Both the position numbers and the translations under genes were made by a program. The notes below the pieces were generated by a model. That model searched no databases, had not been told where the DNA came from, and saw only the letters and a program-made list of their open reading frames with translations. A DNA stretch of 64,000 bases, from positions 129,592 to 193,591 of the forward strand of contig CAZWZL010000001.1 of the NCBI GenBank assembly GCA_964638515.1, read 5' to 3'. Shown one piece after another: positions 51,588-60,720 of this stretch. The stretch is from CAYPGJ01 sp964638515 (GTDB lineage Bacteria > Planctomycetota > Phycisphaerae > Phycisphaerales > UBA1924). The first letter of the stretch is position 1, and every line of letters begins with the position of its first letter.

Positions 51588-53186
51588 ATGCCCGCCGAAC
51601 ACGCCGCCAACCCGTTCTACATCTCCACTCCCATTTATTACGTCAACGACCGCCCACACATCGGCCACTGCTACACCACGCTCCTGGCCGACGCCGCGGC
51701 CCGCTACCACCGGCTCCTCGGGCGAGACGTCTTTTTCCTCACCGGCACCGACGAGCACGCCGATCGCGTCGTGACCACGGGCGCCGAGCACGGCTGCACC
51801 CCCATCCAATGGGCCGACCGCAATGCCGCCGAGTTCCAGCGGGCCTTCTCCCTCCTGAATTTCTCCAACGACGATTTCGTCCGGACGACCCAGGACCGCC
51901 ACACCTCCAAGGTGCGGGAATTCATCAGCCGGCTGGAATCCAAGGGGGATGTTTACCTCGGCGACTACGAAGGCTGGTACGACGCCTCCCAGGACGAGTA
52001 CCTCACCGAAACAACAGCGCGCGAGGCCAACTTCCTCTCGCCCGTCACGGGCAAGCCGCTTGCGCGTCGGCGGGAGCGCAATTACTTCTTCCGCCTCTCC
52101 GCCTATCAGGAGCGGCTCCTCAGGCACATCGAGTCCAACCCCGGCTTCATCCGGCCGGAAGCGCGCCGCAATGAGGTGCTCGGACGAATCCGGCAGGGCC
52201 TGCAGGACGTGCCCGTCTCGCGCGCCGTCGACCCCGCCGATCCCGCCTCGCAATGGGGCATCCGTATGCCCGACGACGAGCAGCACCGTGTGTACGTCTG
52301 GATCGACGCGCTCTTCAACTACCTCTCCGTCGTCGACATCCCGGACCGACGGCGCTACTGGCCCTGCAACGCGCACTTCCTCGGCAAGGACATCCTCTGG
52401 TTCCACGCCGTCATATGGCCAGCGATGCTCCTCTCGCTCGACGAGCCGCTCCCGCCCGCCATCGTCGCGCACTCCTGGTGGGTCCGCGAGGGCCGCAAGA
52501 TGTCCAAGTCGCTCGGCAACTTTCTCGATCTGCCGACGCTGCTCGCGTACGCCGACGCCTACTCCCTCGACGCGCTCCGCTGGTACCTCCTCACGCAGGG
52601 CCCGCAGGGCGCGACCGACGCGGACTTCACGCACGCCCGTTTCATCGAATCCACGAACGCGGACCTGGCCAACGCGCTCGGCAACGCCGCCTCCCGCGTC
52701 TCGAACATGATCGATCGCTATTTCGAGGCCAGGGTCCCCGACCCGCGCGGGCTCACGAGCTTTGCGGATCACGACTGGCCCGCGCTCACGAGCGCGGCCG
52801 TGGAGAACTCGGTCGCCCGCCTGCACGAGTTCGATCTTGCGGGCGCGTTCCAGTCGGCGATCGCGCTGATTCGTCGAGTCGACGGCTACATCAACGCCAC
52901 CGAGCCGTTCAAGATCGCGAAAGTCCCTGCGCGGCGCGACGATCTCGCCGTCATTCTCTATCACTGCGCGCAGGCCATCCGGATCGCCGCGGCCCTGCTC
53001 CTCCCCGCGATGCCCGAGAAGACGAGCGACCTGCTCCGTCGCTTCGCCGCCGACCCCGCCGACACCTTCGAGAACCTGACCCGCTGGGGCTCGCTCGCGC
53101 CCGGCTCAACGATCGTCAAGGGCGATCCGCTCTTCCCACGCGCCGATCCTGACGCGCCGCCCCCGGCGCCGGCGGCAACGCCATGA
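51588..53186 (+). CDS. metG: Methionyl-tRNA synthetase
   Basis: 532-residue class I aminoacyl-tRNA synthetase charging tRNA-Met. The HIGH motif is PHIGH at 24-28 and the KMSKS motif GRKMSKSLGN at about 304-313. YYVNDRPH, FLTGTDEH and WIDALFNYLS follow the family. The zinc-knuckle cysteines seen in some MetRS are missing, as in the short MetG type, and there is no C-terminal dimerisation/tRNA-binding domain. The final 20 residues are Pro/Ala-rich. It is followed by an ORF overlapping by four bases (ATGA). Confidence 0.96.
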   Translation: MPAEHAANPFYISTPIYYVNDRPHIGHCYTTLLADAAARYHRLLGRDVFFLTGTDEHADRVVTTGAEHGCTPIQWADRNAAEFQRAFSLLNFSNDDFVRTTQDRHTSKVREFISRLESKGDVYLGDYEGWYDASQDEYLTETTAREANFLSPVTGKPLARRRERNYFFRLSAYQERLLRHIESNPGFIRPEARRNEVLGRIRQGLQDVPVSRAVDPADPASQWGIRMPDDEQHRVYVWIDALFNYLSVVDIPDRRRYWPCNAHFLGKDILWFHAVIWPAMLLSLDEPLPPAIVAHSWWVREGRKMSKSLGNFLDLPTLLAYADAYSLDALRWYLLTQGPQGATDADFTHARFIESTNADLANALGNAASRVSNMIDRYFEARVPDPRGLTSFADHDWPALTSAAVENSVARLHEFDLAGAFQSAIALIRRVDGYINATEPFKIAKVPARRDDLAVILYHCAQAIRIAAALLLPAMPEKTSDLLRRFAADPADTFENLTRWGSLAPGSTIVKGDPLFPRADPDAPPPAPAATP

Positions 53187-53701
53187 TCACCATCCGCCGA
53201 TATCGGAATTCCGTGCAGGCCGCGTGCGCCGCCGAGGCCCTGCGCGCCGAGGGCATCCCGGCGGAGGTCGTCGGCGAACACTCCTTCGGCATGCTCCCCG
53301 TGCACACCTACGGCTTTGCTTCGCTCCACGTGGTGATCCCCTCCGAGAGCCTTCGAGCCCGCGCCGAGGAGATCCTCGCCTCGATGACCGACGAGCAGCA
53401 CCCGCTCGAATCGCTTCCGATCCCCGATCTCGCCCGGCTCGCTCCTCAGCACCGAGATGCGCCCTGCCCCTCGTGCGCTGCGCGTGTGCGAATCAGCCCG
53501 GGCCTGGATCGCTGCGGCGCGTGCGCCGCGCCGATCGACCCCGTCGCGCTCGTCGCGGACGTCTTCGGACCCGAAGCCATGGCGCCGTGCTATGACGACG
53601 CGAGCCCGCGATGCGACGCCTGCGGCGCGCCCGCGGGAGGAAACGATCGATGCCCATCCTGCGGCCGGCCCGCCGCCACACATCCAAGAACACACCCATG
53701 A
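53183..53701 (+). CDS. DUF2007-like protein with zinc-ribbon cysteines
   Basis: 172 residues. The N-terminal part (about 1-70: MITIRRYRNSVQAACAAEAL onward with VVGEHSFGM and LHVVIPSE) resembles DUF2007, proposed to be a signal-transduction or domain-swapped ferredoxin-like module. The C-terminus has two CxxC pairs, CPSC...CGAC and CDAC...CPSC, as zinc ribbons. It overlaps metG and the next gene. No role known. Confidence 0.65.
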   Translation: MITIRRYRNSVQAACAAEALRAEGIPAEVVGEHSFGMLPVHTYGFASLHVVIPSESLRARAEEILASMTDEQHPLESLPIPDLARLAPQHRDAPCPSCAARVRISPGLDRCGACAAPIDPVALVADVFGPEAMAPCYDDASPRCDACGAPAGGNDRCPSCGRPAATHPRTHP

Positions 53702-54348
53702 CCGAGAGCACACCGGAAAACCCAGCCGCGGCCAAGGAATCGCTCGCCATCCTGCGGCGGTATCGCTCCGGCGCGCTGCTCGCCTCCGACACCGCCACGC
53801 CCGTCCGGTTCGTGCTCGATCCGCATTCCGGGCGAGTGCTCGTCCCCGTGCCGCGAGAAGTCGAGGACGCCGAGCAGTTCGTGCTGTTCCTGCCCGAAGA
53901 GTCGGAGACCGCGCTCCAGCTGCTTCTCTTCCCCGCCAAGGAATCCCCAGCGGAGGCCATCACCGACCGTTGGCGCATCTATCACCTCACGCCCCCGTCC
54001 ATCGAAGCGGGCGAGTATGACCCCGTCTGGCGCATCTTCGTGATCGACACAGCGCGGCTCCGAGACGCCGTGATCGACGGGGAGTTTCTCACGATCCCCA
54101 ACCCGCTCATCAGCATCGAGCCCACGATCTGCAAGACGCTGAACGCCGACAAGCCGCGCCTCGCTCGCCTGTGTCGAGCGGAGGCGGGCTTCGCCGTCGA
54201 GTCCCCCGTCTGCGTCGGCATCGATCCCGAAGGGATGCACATCCGAACACGCCTGGGCGTCGAGCGCATCCCCTTCGAGACCACCATCAAGACCCCCGCC
54301 GCCGCGCGCGATCATGTCGAGGCCATGCTCTCCCGCGCCGTCCAATGA
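53698..54348 (+). CDS. Hypothetical protein, possible FMN-binding split-barrel fold
   Basis: 216 residues, not firmly recognised. The order of a helix, a GALLAS beta-strand and several strands (VLVPVPREV, EQFVLFLP, WRIYHL) resembles pyridoxamine-phosphate-oxidase-like split barrels. The later portion (PTICKTLNADKP onward, CVGIDPEGMHIRT) resembles the C-terminal half of heme-utilisation (HugZ) type proteins. ATGA overlaps join it to both neighbours. Cofactor and substrate are unproven. Confidence 0.5.
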   Translation: MTESTPENPAAAKESLAILRRYRSGALLASDTATPVRFVLDPHSGRVLVPVPREVEDAEQFVLFLPEESETALQLLLFPAKESPAEAITDRWRIYHLTPPSIEAGEYDPVWRIFVIDTARLRDAVIDGEFLTIPNPLISIEPTICKTLNADKPRLARLCRAEAGFAVESPVCVGIDPEGMHIRTRLGVERIPFETTIKTPAAARDHVEAMLSRAVQ

Positions 54349-55619
54349 GGCCCCCCTTTCGAGACGCCCACCTGCACCTCTACGCCCACGGCGAGCAGGT
54401 GACGTGCGTCCCGCTCGCCGACTGCGCCTCCCTCGACGAGTGCCTCAATCGCCTCGCCCGCCGCGCCGAGCAACTCGCGCCCGGCGAATGGGTCCGCGCC
54501 GCGGGCGCGCGCGTCGAATCGTGGCCCGAGCATCGCTTTCCCACCGCGCGCGAGATCGACCACGCCGTCGGATCGCGCCCCGCCTTCGTCCGCTCCTTCG
54601 ATCTGCACGCGTGCGCGGTCTCCTCCGAACTCCTCCGCCGCGCCGGCATCACCCGTGAAACGCCCGATCCTCCCGGCGGGCGCATCCTTCGGGACGCGCA
54701 GGGCAACCCCGCCGGCGTGCTCCTCGAAACCGCTTCCGCGCTCGTCCGCCCCGCCATCCCCGCCCCCTCCCCCGACGAACTGAAGGAAACGCTCCGCGCC
54801 TCCATCCACAGCCTGCACGCGCTCGGCATCGTTGAGGCCCACGAGATGCTCTCGCAGCCCTGGCTCGGCCCAACGCTCGCCCGCCTCATCGACGAGCACG
54901 ATCCCGTGGCCTCCGTCATGCGATTCCGTGTCTACGCCCCGCTCGACGACCTCGAGCGTTTCGCGCAAGACGCCTCCCAGTGGCAACGCGACAACCTGAC
55001 GCTCGCCGGCGGCAAGATCTTCCTCGACGGCACGCTCAACTCCCGCACCGCGCACCTGCTCGAGCCGTTCGCCGATCCGCTCCCCGGCCTTCCCCTCGGC
55101 GAGCGCCTCCACACCGACGACGCGCTCGACAACGCCATCCGCCGCGCCGACGACCTCCAACTCCCGCTCGCCATGCACGCCATCGGAGACGCCGCGGTGC
55201 GACAGGCCCTCGACGCCATCGAGCGTGTGGCCCCCGCCACGCCCCGCTTCCGCATCGAGCACGCCGAGTTCATCCACCCCGCCGACATCCCGCGCTTCGC
55301 GCGCCTCAATGTCATCGCCTCGCCCCAGCCCTGCCATCTCCTCTGCGACATCGAGGCGCTGCACCGATTGACGCCACATCTGATCCCCCGCGCCTTCCCG
55401 CTCCGAGGCCTGCTCGAAGCCGAGGCCGAGGCCGGCCACGCGCCCGGCGCCACCGTGTGGTTCGGCTCCGACACGCCCGTCGTCCCGCCCGACCCGGCCG
55501 ACAACGTCCAAGCCGCGGTGCATCGTCGTCGCGCGGGCGACGCCCCGCACGCCTCCATCAATCCCGCGCAGGCCATCACCATCGAGCAGGCGCTCGCCTG
55601 CTCGCGCCCCGGTCCCTGA
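54345..55619 (+). CDS. Amidohydrolase family 3 (YtcJ-like)
   Basis: 424-residue metal-dependent hydrolase. DAHLHLY gives the HxH metal ligands near the start, and FDLHACAVS is a YtcJ-type segment. GGKIFLDGTLNSRTA carries the position of the bridging Lys/Asp region. LAMHAIGDAA, the RIEHAEFIHP His, and FGSDTPV with the final Asp complete the site. Family members hydrolyse amides, N-acyl amino acids or hydantoin-like rings; this substrate is unknown. The ATG lies within the preceding stop. Confidence 0.88.
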   Translation: MRPPFRDAHLHLYAHGEQVTCVPLADCASLDECLNRLARRAEQLAPGEWVRAAGARVESWPEHRFPTAREIDHAVGSRPAFVRSFDLHACAVSSELLRRAGITRETPDPPGGRILRDAQGNPAGVLLETASALVRPAIPAPSPDELKETLRASIHSLHALGIVEAHEMLSQPWLGPTLARLIDEHDPVASVMRFRVYAPLDDLERFAQDASQWQRDNLTLAGGKIFLDGTLNSRTAHLLEPFADPLPGLPLGERLHTDDALDNAIRRADDLQLPLAMHAIGDAAVRQALDAIERVAPATPRFRIEHAEFIHPADIPRFARLNVIASPQPCHLLCDIEALHRLTPHLIPRAFPLRGLLEAEAEAGHAPGATVWFGSDTPVVPPDPADNVQAAVHRRRAGDAPHASINPAQAITIEQALACSRPGP

Positions 55620-55638
55620 TCTCGCGCACAATCCACCC

Positions 55639-56607
55639 ATGCCCACCGTCGCCATCACCCGCACATACCCCGGCGAGCTCAATGTCGCCCCCGCGCGCCT
55701 CGTCGTCGGTCCGCACGAGGGCCTGCAGGCCCCGGGCGCGCTGGCCGCGTTCGTGAAGGAGCATCGCCCCGACGTGCTCATCACGATGTACCACGACCGT
55801 ATCGACGCCGCACTCCTCGACGCGGCCGGCCCGCAGCTCAAGGGCGTCGTCAACTTCGCCGTCGGTTTCAACAACATCGACACCGCCGAGTGCGCCAAGC
55901 GCAACGTCATCGTCTGCAACACCCCGGACGCCGTCACCGAGGGCACCGCCGATCTCGCCCTCCTCCTCATCCTCGCCGCCGCGCGCCGACTCATCCCCGC
56001 CGACCGCTACGCACGCTCCGCCGAGTACCCCGCGCGAGGCTTCCTCGCCATGGACGATTTCCTCGGCGTTCACCTCACCGGCCAGACCCTCCTCATCGTC
56101 GGCGCCGGGCGCATCGGCTACGCCACCGCCATCCGCACACTCCCCTGGCACATGCGCGTCCTCTACGTCGCCCGCTCGCGACACCTCGACTTCGAACTCG
56201 CCCCCCTCGCCGCCACCCGCGTCGACCTCGACGAAGGCCTCAAGCAGGCCGACGTCATCTCCATCCACACCCCCCTCACCCCCGACACCCGCCACCTCAT
56301 CAACGAAGATCGACTGCGCCTCCTCAAGCCGAGCGCCATCCTCATCAACACCGCCCGAGGCCCCATCGTCGACGAGGCCGCCCTCGCCCGCGCCCTCGAG
56401 GAGCGCCGCCTCTTCGCCGCCGGCCTCGACGTCTACGAGAACGAGCCCGCCATCCACCCCGACATCATTGCGAGCGAGCACGTCGCCCTCACCCCGCACA
56501 TCGGCTCCTCCACCGACAAGTACCGACGCATCATGACCGGCATGGTGGGGGACAACGCCCGCGCCATCCTCGATGGCCGCACGCCGCCCAACCTGCTTCG
56601 GGCCTGA
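55639..56607 (+). CDS. D-isomer 2-hydroxyacid dehydrogenase (glyoxylate/hydroxypyruvate reductase-like)
   Basis: 322 residues with the classic two-domain layout. The coenzyme motif GAGRIGYAT lies at about 155-163, and the catalytic Arg/Glu/His are found in NTARGPIVDE, ENEP and LTPHIGSST. It probably reduces glyoxylate or hydroxypyruvate with NAD(P)H, or acts on D-glycerate. A CACAAT -10-like hexamer lies six bases before the ATG. It is separated from the amidohydrolase by 19 bases. Confidence 0.92.
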   Translation: MPTVAITRTYPGELNVAPARLVVGPHEGLQAPGALAAFVKEHRPDVLITMYHDRIDAALLDAAGPQLKGVVNFAVGFNNIDTAECAKRNVIVCNTPDAVTEGTADLALLLILAAARRLIPADRYARSAEYPARGFLAMDDFLGVHLTGQTLLIVGAGRIGYATAIRTLPWHMRVLYVARSRHLDFELAPLAATRVDLDEGLKQADVISIHTPLTPDTRHLINEDRLRLLKPSAILINTARGPIVDEAALARALEERRLFAAGLDVYENEPAIHPDIIASEHVALTPHIGSSTDKYRRIMTGMVGDNARAILDGRTPPNLLRA

Positions 56608-56641
56608 GCCGCGACCGTTCGCCGCTCGCCGCGCAACGCGC

Positions 56642-56679
56642 AAAAACCACAAGGCCCGCCGGCGTCTCGCCAACGGGCC
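56642..56679 (-). terminator. Rho-independent terminator after tRNA-Gln
   Basis: On the minus strand a 12-bp stem (two G-T pairs) formed by 56668-56679 and 56653-56664 around a 3-base loop is followed by TTGTGGTTTTT. It lies just downstream of tRNA-Gln. Confidence 0.75.
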
Positions 56680-56687
56680 CTCGATAA

Positions 56688-56758
56688 CTGGGGATCTAGG
56701 ATTTGAACCTAGACTAACTGATTCAGAGTCAGTCGTGCTACCGTTACACCAATCCCCA
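56688..56758 (-). tRNA. tRNA-Gln (anticodon CTG)
   Basis: 71 bases. Acceptor stem TGGGGAT pairs completely with ATCCCCA, with discriminator G at 56688. The anticodon arm ACTGA/TCAGT encloses CTCTGAA, giving anticodon CTG for CAG codons. The D-loop has GGTGTAACGGTAGCAC and the T-loop is GTTCAAATC. The U1-A72 pair is characteristic of glutamine tRNAs. CCA is not encoded. Confidence 0.97.
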
Positions 56759-56808
56759 AAGCGCGCGTTCCCGCGCCATGGCCCGGGCGATCGCCCGGCA
56801 ACCACCCC

Positions 56809-56817
56809 AATATAGCA
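56809..56817 (-). promoter_or_regulatory. Extended -10 promoter (TGC-TATATT) upstream of tRNA-Gln
   Basis: TGC directly before TATATT on the minus strand fits an extended -10, with a start site near 56802 and a 40-50-base leader before the tRNA. Within it the 16-base perfect palindrome CCGGGCGATCGCCCGG (56783-56798) could form a hairpin processed during tRNA maturation. The -35 is weak. Confidence 0.5.
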
Positions 56818-56856
56818 CGACCCCTTCGCCCCCGGCCACCCCGCGCCGCCACCCGT

Positions 56857-57030
56857 TCAGGCCGATCGCGGCTCAGCGCGATACACCCCATCCATCCCCC
56901 GCGCCCCGTCCCCGGGCCGAGCCGCCGGGCCGTTCGTCCGAAGCCGCTTCTCGCGCGCATCCTCGATGGATCGGTCCAGCTTGCGGAGGATGTCCTTGAC
57001 CTGCGCGATCGTCTTATCCGAAGTGCTCAT
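56857..57030 (-). CDS. 57-residue small protein
   Basis: A short minus-strand gene: ATG at 57028-57030 with AGAGGAG about nine bases upstream, ending TGA at 56857-56859. It begins MSTSDKTIAQVKDILRKLDR and continues as a charged amphipathic helix to about residue 30, then a Gly/Arg/Pro-rich tail. The helix could form a coiled-coil. The good Shine-Dalgarno site and helical periodicity argue for a real gene. Function unknown. Confidence 0.55.
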   Translation of the reverse strand: MSTSDKTIAQVKDILRKLDRSIEDAREKRLRTNGPAARPGDGARGMDGVYRAEPRSA

Positions 57031-57191
57031 GGCGGCTATCTCCTCTGAAGTGGCATCGCTATCGGCCCGCTGGTTCTCGCCCTTCGGCGCGCACGTGATT
57101 CCTTCATCCTTTCACCCGCTGCACGCGTCGTGCGCAACGCCTGTGCCGCCTGTGCCGACCAACGTCCCTCTCGTGATTACCGGCGCGATCC

Positions 57192-57232
57192 AAAAACGAA
57201 AACGCCCGAGACCCACGAAGGAGTCCCGGGCG
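57192..57232 (-). terminator. Rho-independent terminator of the subtilase gene
   Basis: On the minus strand a stem of about 12 bp (57221-57232 with 57203-57214, with one G-U and one T-G pair) is followed by TTTTCGTTTTT. It begins 34 bases after the subtilase stop. Confidence 0.85.
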
Positions 57233-57266
57233 ATCGAGTGTCCAGGTCGCGCTCGCGACCCCCGAG

Positions 57267-60200
57267 TTATCGCGACGGAATCGACGAGAGCAGCCCCACC
57301 AGGTCCGCCATCCCCACGCGCCCGTCGCCATCGAGGTCCGCCAGGTCGTTATACGCGCCGTCACCCATCGACGAGCCGAACGCGCGCAGCACCATCGCAA
57401 GATCGCTCGTGTCCACGCGCCCGTCCCCGTTCAGGTCCGGGTTGTCCGCCAACGGCGCCGAGAACGCGAACCCTCCATCCAGCGCGCCGAAGCCCGGGAT
57501 GCCCGGCAGCGGGATGCGGATGCGCTTCGGCCCGGACCCCGGAGGCCCAAGGCCACGAGTCGACGCCCCGACCCGCACATCATCGATGTACCAGCCCGCC
57601 AGGCCGAGCTGCAGCGTCGTGGAAATCGTCCACTTCAGCCGCACCTTGCGCCCGACCACCGAGCGGATGTCAAACCATCGTTCCCGCCACGTGAACGTCG
57701 AGCCGTCATTGCGGCTGATGAGCGTCTTCAGGCGCGCCAGCGTCTCGGAGTCCACGACCTCGAGCGTCACCGTGTCGAAGCCCTCGGCCACCGAGTCCAG
57801 AATCTCGAAGAACCGCACCGAAGCCGAAGTCGGCGTCTGCCCCGCGAACAGCGTGTTCGCCGAGGTGAGGTCCAGCACCGGCGAGTACAGCACGTGCTGC
57901 AGCGGGCCGCCCTTGCCACCGCCACCACCAACCCCCTCCGTCCCCGCGGCGCCGATGTACACGTCGTCAAGGCTTGTCGCCCGCACGCCCGAGCCCGTGT
58001 GCGCCTGTGTGATCGAGATGAACGGAGGAGCCGAGTAATTGGGCGTCCCGCGCTCCCAGTCGCCCGACTCCACGATCCAGCCCTGCCCGTCGTCCTCCAT
58101 GCCGTCGGAGAACACCTGGATGCTCTCGACCGGGAACCCTGGCGCGGCCACCCCATACGAGTAATGCCGCACCGAGTTCATGGCGTACACGACGTACGTC
58201 ACGTTCGACACCGGCGTCACCTCGGTGTCCACCGTCGTCGTGCCATCCGTCAGCGCGAGGATGCGCACGCCCAGTTGCACATCGCGCCCCACCAGCGACG
58301 AATAATCAATCCCGTCCGTCGGCGACCACGACACGCCGCCCGAAAACCGCACCACCAGCGCGCGGCTGAATTCGCCCGCAACTCCGGTCGGCGGGTTCTG
58401 CCAGAACAACGACGCGGAGCTCTCGCCACGCACCAGCGTCACGTTCGTCGGTTCCGCGGGCCACGTCAGATTGCCCAGACCCTGCGACGCGATCGAAGCC
58501 AGCACCGCCGCCTTGGCATCGATCCGCCCGTACCCGAATGAGTCGCTCACCAGCGTCGGGCGCCGGAACGGCTGGCCCGTCGAAACAACAAGATCCCGCT
58601 TGGCCGTGTGACGCAGCAAACGCGCCACCTGGCGAGCCGTCAGCTCCGGGTTCGTCGCGAACACCAGCGCGGCTACTCCCGCCGCCATCGGCGTCGCCGC
58701 GCTCGTTCCACCGAACCCCGAAGGCTGCACGTTCTCCGTGTAATCGCCCTCAGGAGAGTCCGCGTTCCGATACCCCTCCGCGTCCGTCACGTCCGTCGTC
58801 ACGATCCGAAGCGTGCCCGGCTGGAACTGCGAACTCCCGCTGCTCGGCGCCACCGCGTCCAGCCACGTCGCCCCCGTCGACGAATACGTCGATCGAAATC
58901 CCTTGTTATTGAACGCGCCGATCGTGAACGCGCTCGGCGTCGCCGACAACCGATTCGCATAGCCCGCAGGCAGCGTCGGGTACAACGCTCCCGCGCTGTT
59001 CCCGGCCGCCACGAGGAACAACGTCCCCTTGCCCCCGCGAGCGTTCACCGTCAGGTCCTCCACAGCGTCCGTCAGCGCCGAGATCGGAAACACCGTCAGC
59101 GGGCTCGGACCCCACGAGTTCGTGTTCACCATGGCCCCGGCCGTCGAAGCCGTCGCCCAGTCCGCCGCGATCGCCGACAACGCCCTGGGGTTCCCGGCAA
59201 GGTCTCGGAACGCATTGATCAGGATCAGCTTCGCCGCCGGCGCCGAGCCCCGAACCCCGATGTCGTTCGCCTTCGCCGCGACAAGCCCCGCCGAGGCGGT
59301 CCCGTGCGAGCCCGGACCACGGTCCGCCGCGTCCGCGCGAACCCAGTAGTTCGAGATCTCCTGCATCACGTTGTCGACGTAATCCGGGTGGTCCGGCTGC
59401 GAGCCGTCGTCCGTCACCGCCACAATCGTGTCCAGACCGATCGTCGATGTCCACGCCGGTTCGATGTTCAGATCAAACCCCGCGGCCCCGTTCCCCGACC
59501 CGTCATTGAAGTGGTGCCACTGCAACGGGTACAGCGGATCTGCAATCCCAGTTCCCCCACCGCCACCTCCGCCCGTCACCGTCCCCGAAACCGTGAAGTT
59601 GTACGGGTTCTTCGCCGTCGAGTTGTTCGCAAACGCCACGATGCCCTGAAACGTCCCCGACTGCGTCGCCGACAGCGCCACCACGAACGACGTCTCCGCC
59701 CCCGCGGCCACCGACGCAGCCGGCTGCTGCAGCACCGCAAACCCCAGCGGCGCCGAGATCGGCACCGTGATCGTCAGCTGTGCAGTGCCCGTGTTCTTGA
59801 CCTTGAACGTCTTCGACACCGGGAACCCCAGCGCGCCAACCCCGAACGAGAACGTGCCCGTGTTGTCCGGGATAATCACAAGGTCAGGGCCGATCACATC
59901 GAGATCGACGCCCGCCCCCGGATTCCCGATGCCGAACGTCGAGAGCATCACCTTGCCGTCCGGCTGCGCATAGCGGATGCCCCCCCGCGCCCGCATCGCC
60001 ATCGCCTTCTCGAACGACTCCAGCGCCGAACGCGTCTCCACCACGTACACGCTGCTCAAACCCTCGATCCGCCGGAACGCCCCCCCCATCCCCAGCGCCT
60101 CGAAATACGCGCGGGCCGCCTCTTCCCCCGTCTCCTTCTCAAACCCCATCACCACCGACGACAGCGCCACGAACGTCACCGGCATCCCCGGCGCCTCGAC

Positions 60201-60512
60201 GATCCCCAGCTCCCTCGCCTCGCCCACCGCCACGCCGCCTTCCGGCGCGACGACATACCCCTCGGTCCGAATCCCCTCCGATATCCACGCCACCTTCCCC
60301 ACCAGCGGCAGCGCGGCCTCCTTCTCGCCCGTCATCGCCAGGAACGCCCGCGCCCGCGTCACCTCCGACGCGCTCGCCCGCTCCGGCATCGGCAGCAACG
60401 CCTTCTCGCCCGCCCCTCGCGCCGGGCTTCCCACACCCACCACCAGCGCAAGCACCGCCGCCATCACACCCCGAAGCGCCCCACCCACCAACACCTGCTT
60501 TATCATCTGCAT
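57267..60512 (-). CDS. Secreted subtilisin-like (S8) peptidase with dockerin-like C-terminus
   Basis: 1081 residues from the ATG at 60510-60512 (GAGAGG upstream). A signal peptide (about 1-33) is followed by a long N-terminal region and a beta-rich immunoglobulin-like domain (about 205-312: PVSKTFKVKNTGTAQLTITV). After a Gly linker, the S8 domain has D368 or D369 (VTDDGSQPDHPD), H403 (GSHGTASAG) and S604 (GGTSAATPMA). Then comes a choice-of-anchor-like region and a terminal pair of DLNGDGRVDTSDL/DLDGDGRVGMADL repeats like dockerin calcium loops. The enzyme probably acts outside the cell, with calcium-dependent folding or attachment at the tail. Confidence 0.93.
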   Translation of the reverse strand: MQMIKQVLVGGALRGVMAAVLALVVGVGSPARGAGEKALLPMPERASASEVTRARAFLAMTGEKEAALPLVGKVAWISEGIRTEGYVVAPEGGVAVGEARELGIVEAPGMPVTFVALSSVVMGFEKETGEEAARAYFEALGMGGAFRRIEGLSSVYVVETRSALESFEKAMAMRARGGIRYAQPDGKVMLSTFGIGNPGAGVDLDVIGPDLVIIPDNTGTFSFGVGALGFPVSKTFKVKNTGTAQLTITVPISAPLGFAVLQQPAASVAAGAETSFVVALSATQSGTFQGIVAFANNSTAKNPYNFTVSGTVTGGGGGGGTGIADPLYPLQWHHFNDGSGNGAAGFDLNIEPAWTSTIGLDTIVAVTDDGSQPDHPDYVDNVMQEISNYWVRADAADRGPGSHGTASAGLVAAKANDIGVRGSAPAAKLILINAFRDLAGNPRALSAIAADWATASTAGAMVNTNSWGPSPLTVFPISALTDAVEDLTVNARGGKGTLFLVAAGNSAGALYPTLPAGYANRLSATPSAFTIGAFNNKGFRSTYSSTGATWLDAVAPSSGSSQFQPGTLRIVTTDVTDAEGYRNADSPEGDYTENVQPSGFGGTSAATPMAAGVAALVFATNPELTARQVARLLRHTAKRDLVVSTGQPFRRPTLVSDSFGYGRIDAKAAVLASIASQGLGNLTWPAEPTNVTLVRGESSASLFWQNPPTGVAGEFSRALVVRFSGGVSWSPTDGIDYSSLVGRDVQLGVRILALTDGTTTVDTEVTPVSNVTYVVYAMNSVRHYSYGVAAPGFPVESIQVFSDGMEDDGQGWIVESGDWERGTPNYSAPPFISITQAHTGSGVRATSLDDVYIGAAGTEGVGGGGGKGGPLQHVLYSPVLDLTSANTLFAGQTPTSASVRFFEILDSVAEGFDTVTLEVVDSETLARLKTLISRNDGSTFTWRERWFDIRSVVGRKVRLKWTISTTLQLGLAGWYIDDVRVGASTRGLGPPGSGPKRIRIPLPGIPGFGALDGGFAFSAPLADNPDLNGDGRVDTSDLAMVLRAFGSSMGDGAYNDLADLDGDGRVGMADLVGLLSSIPSR

Positions 60513-60720
60513 CGTCCTCTCCGTGCCCGTGTCCCGCTCCGCGGTCACCGCGCTCGCATTCAGCCGCGACGCGCTCCGCACGCGCCCTGTCAGCCCCGGA
60601 CACTCGATTCGCCCCCAATCCACTCTATCCCCTCCTCGCCCCACACCGCAAAGCACACCGCGCGCACCACACCCCCAAAACCCTCCCTACGCAGCCGTTC
60701 CGCCCCGGTTGCCCCCACAC

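Noticed and set aside
51456..52964. The long N-terminal extension of the capD-like frame
   Set aside because: It would run antisense through metG. The ATG at 51455 with GGAGAG upstream is the realistic start.
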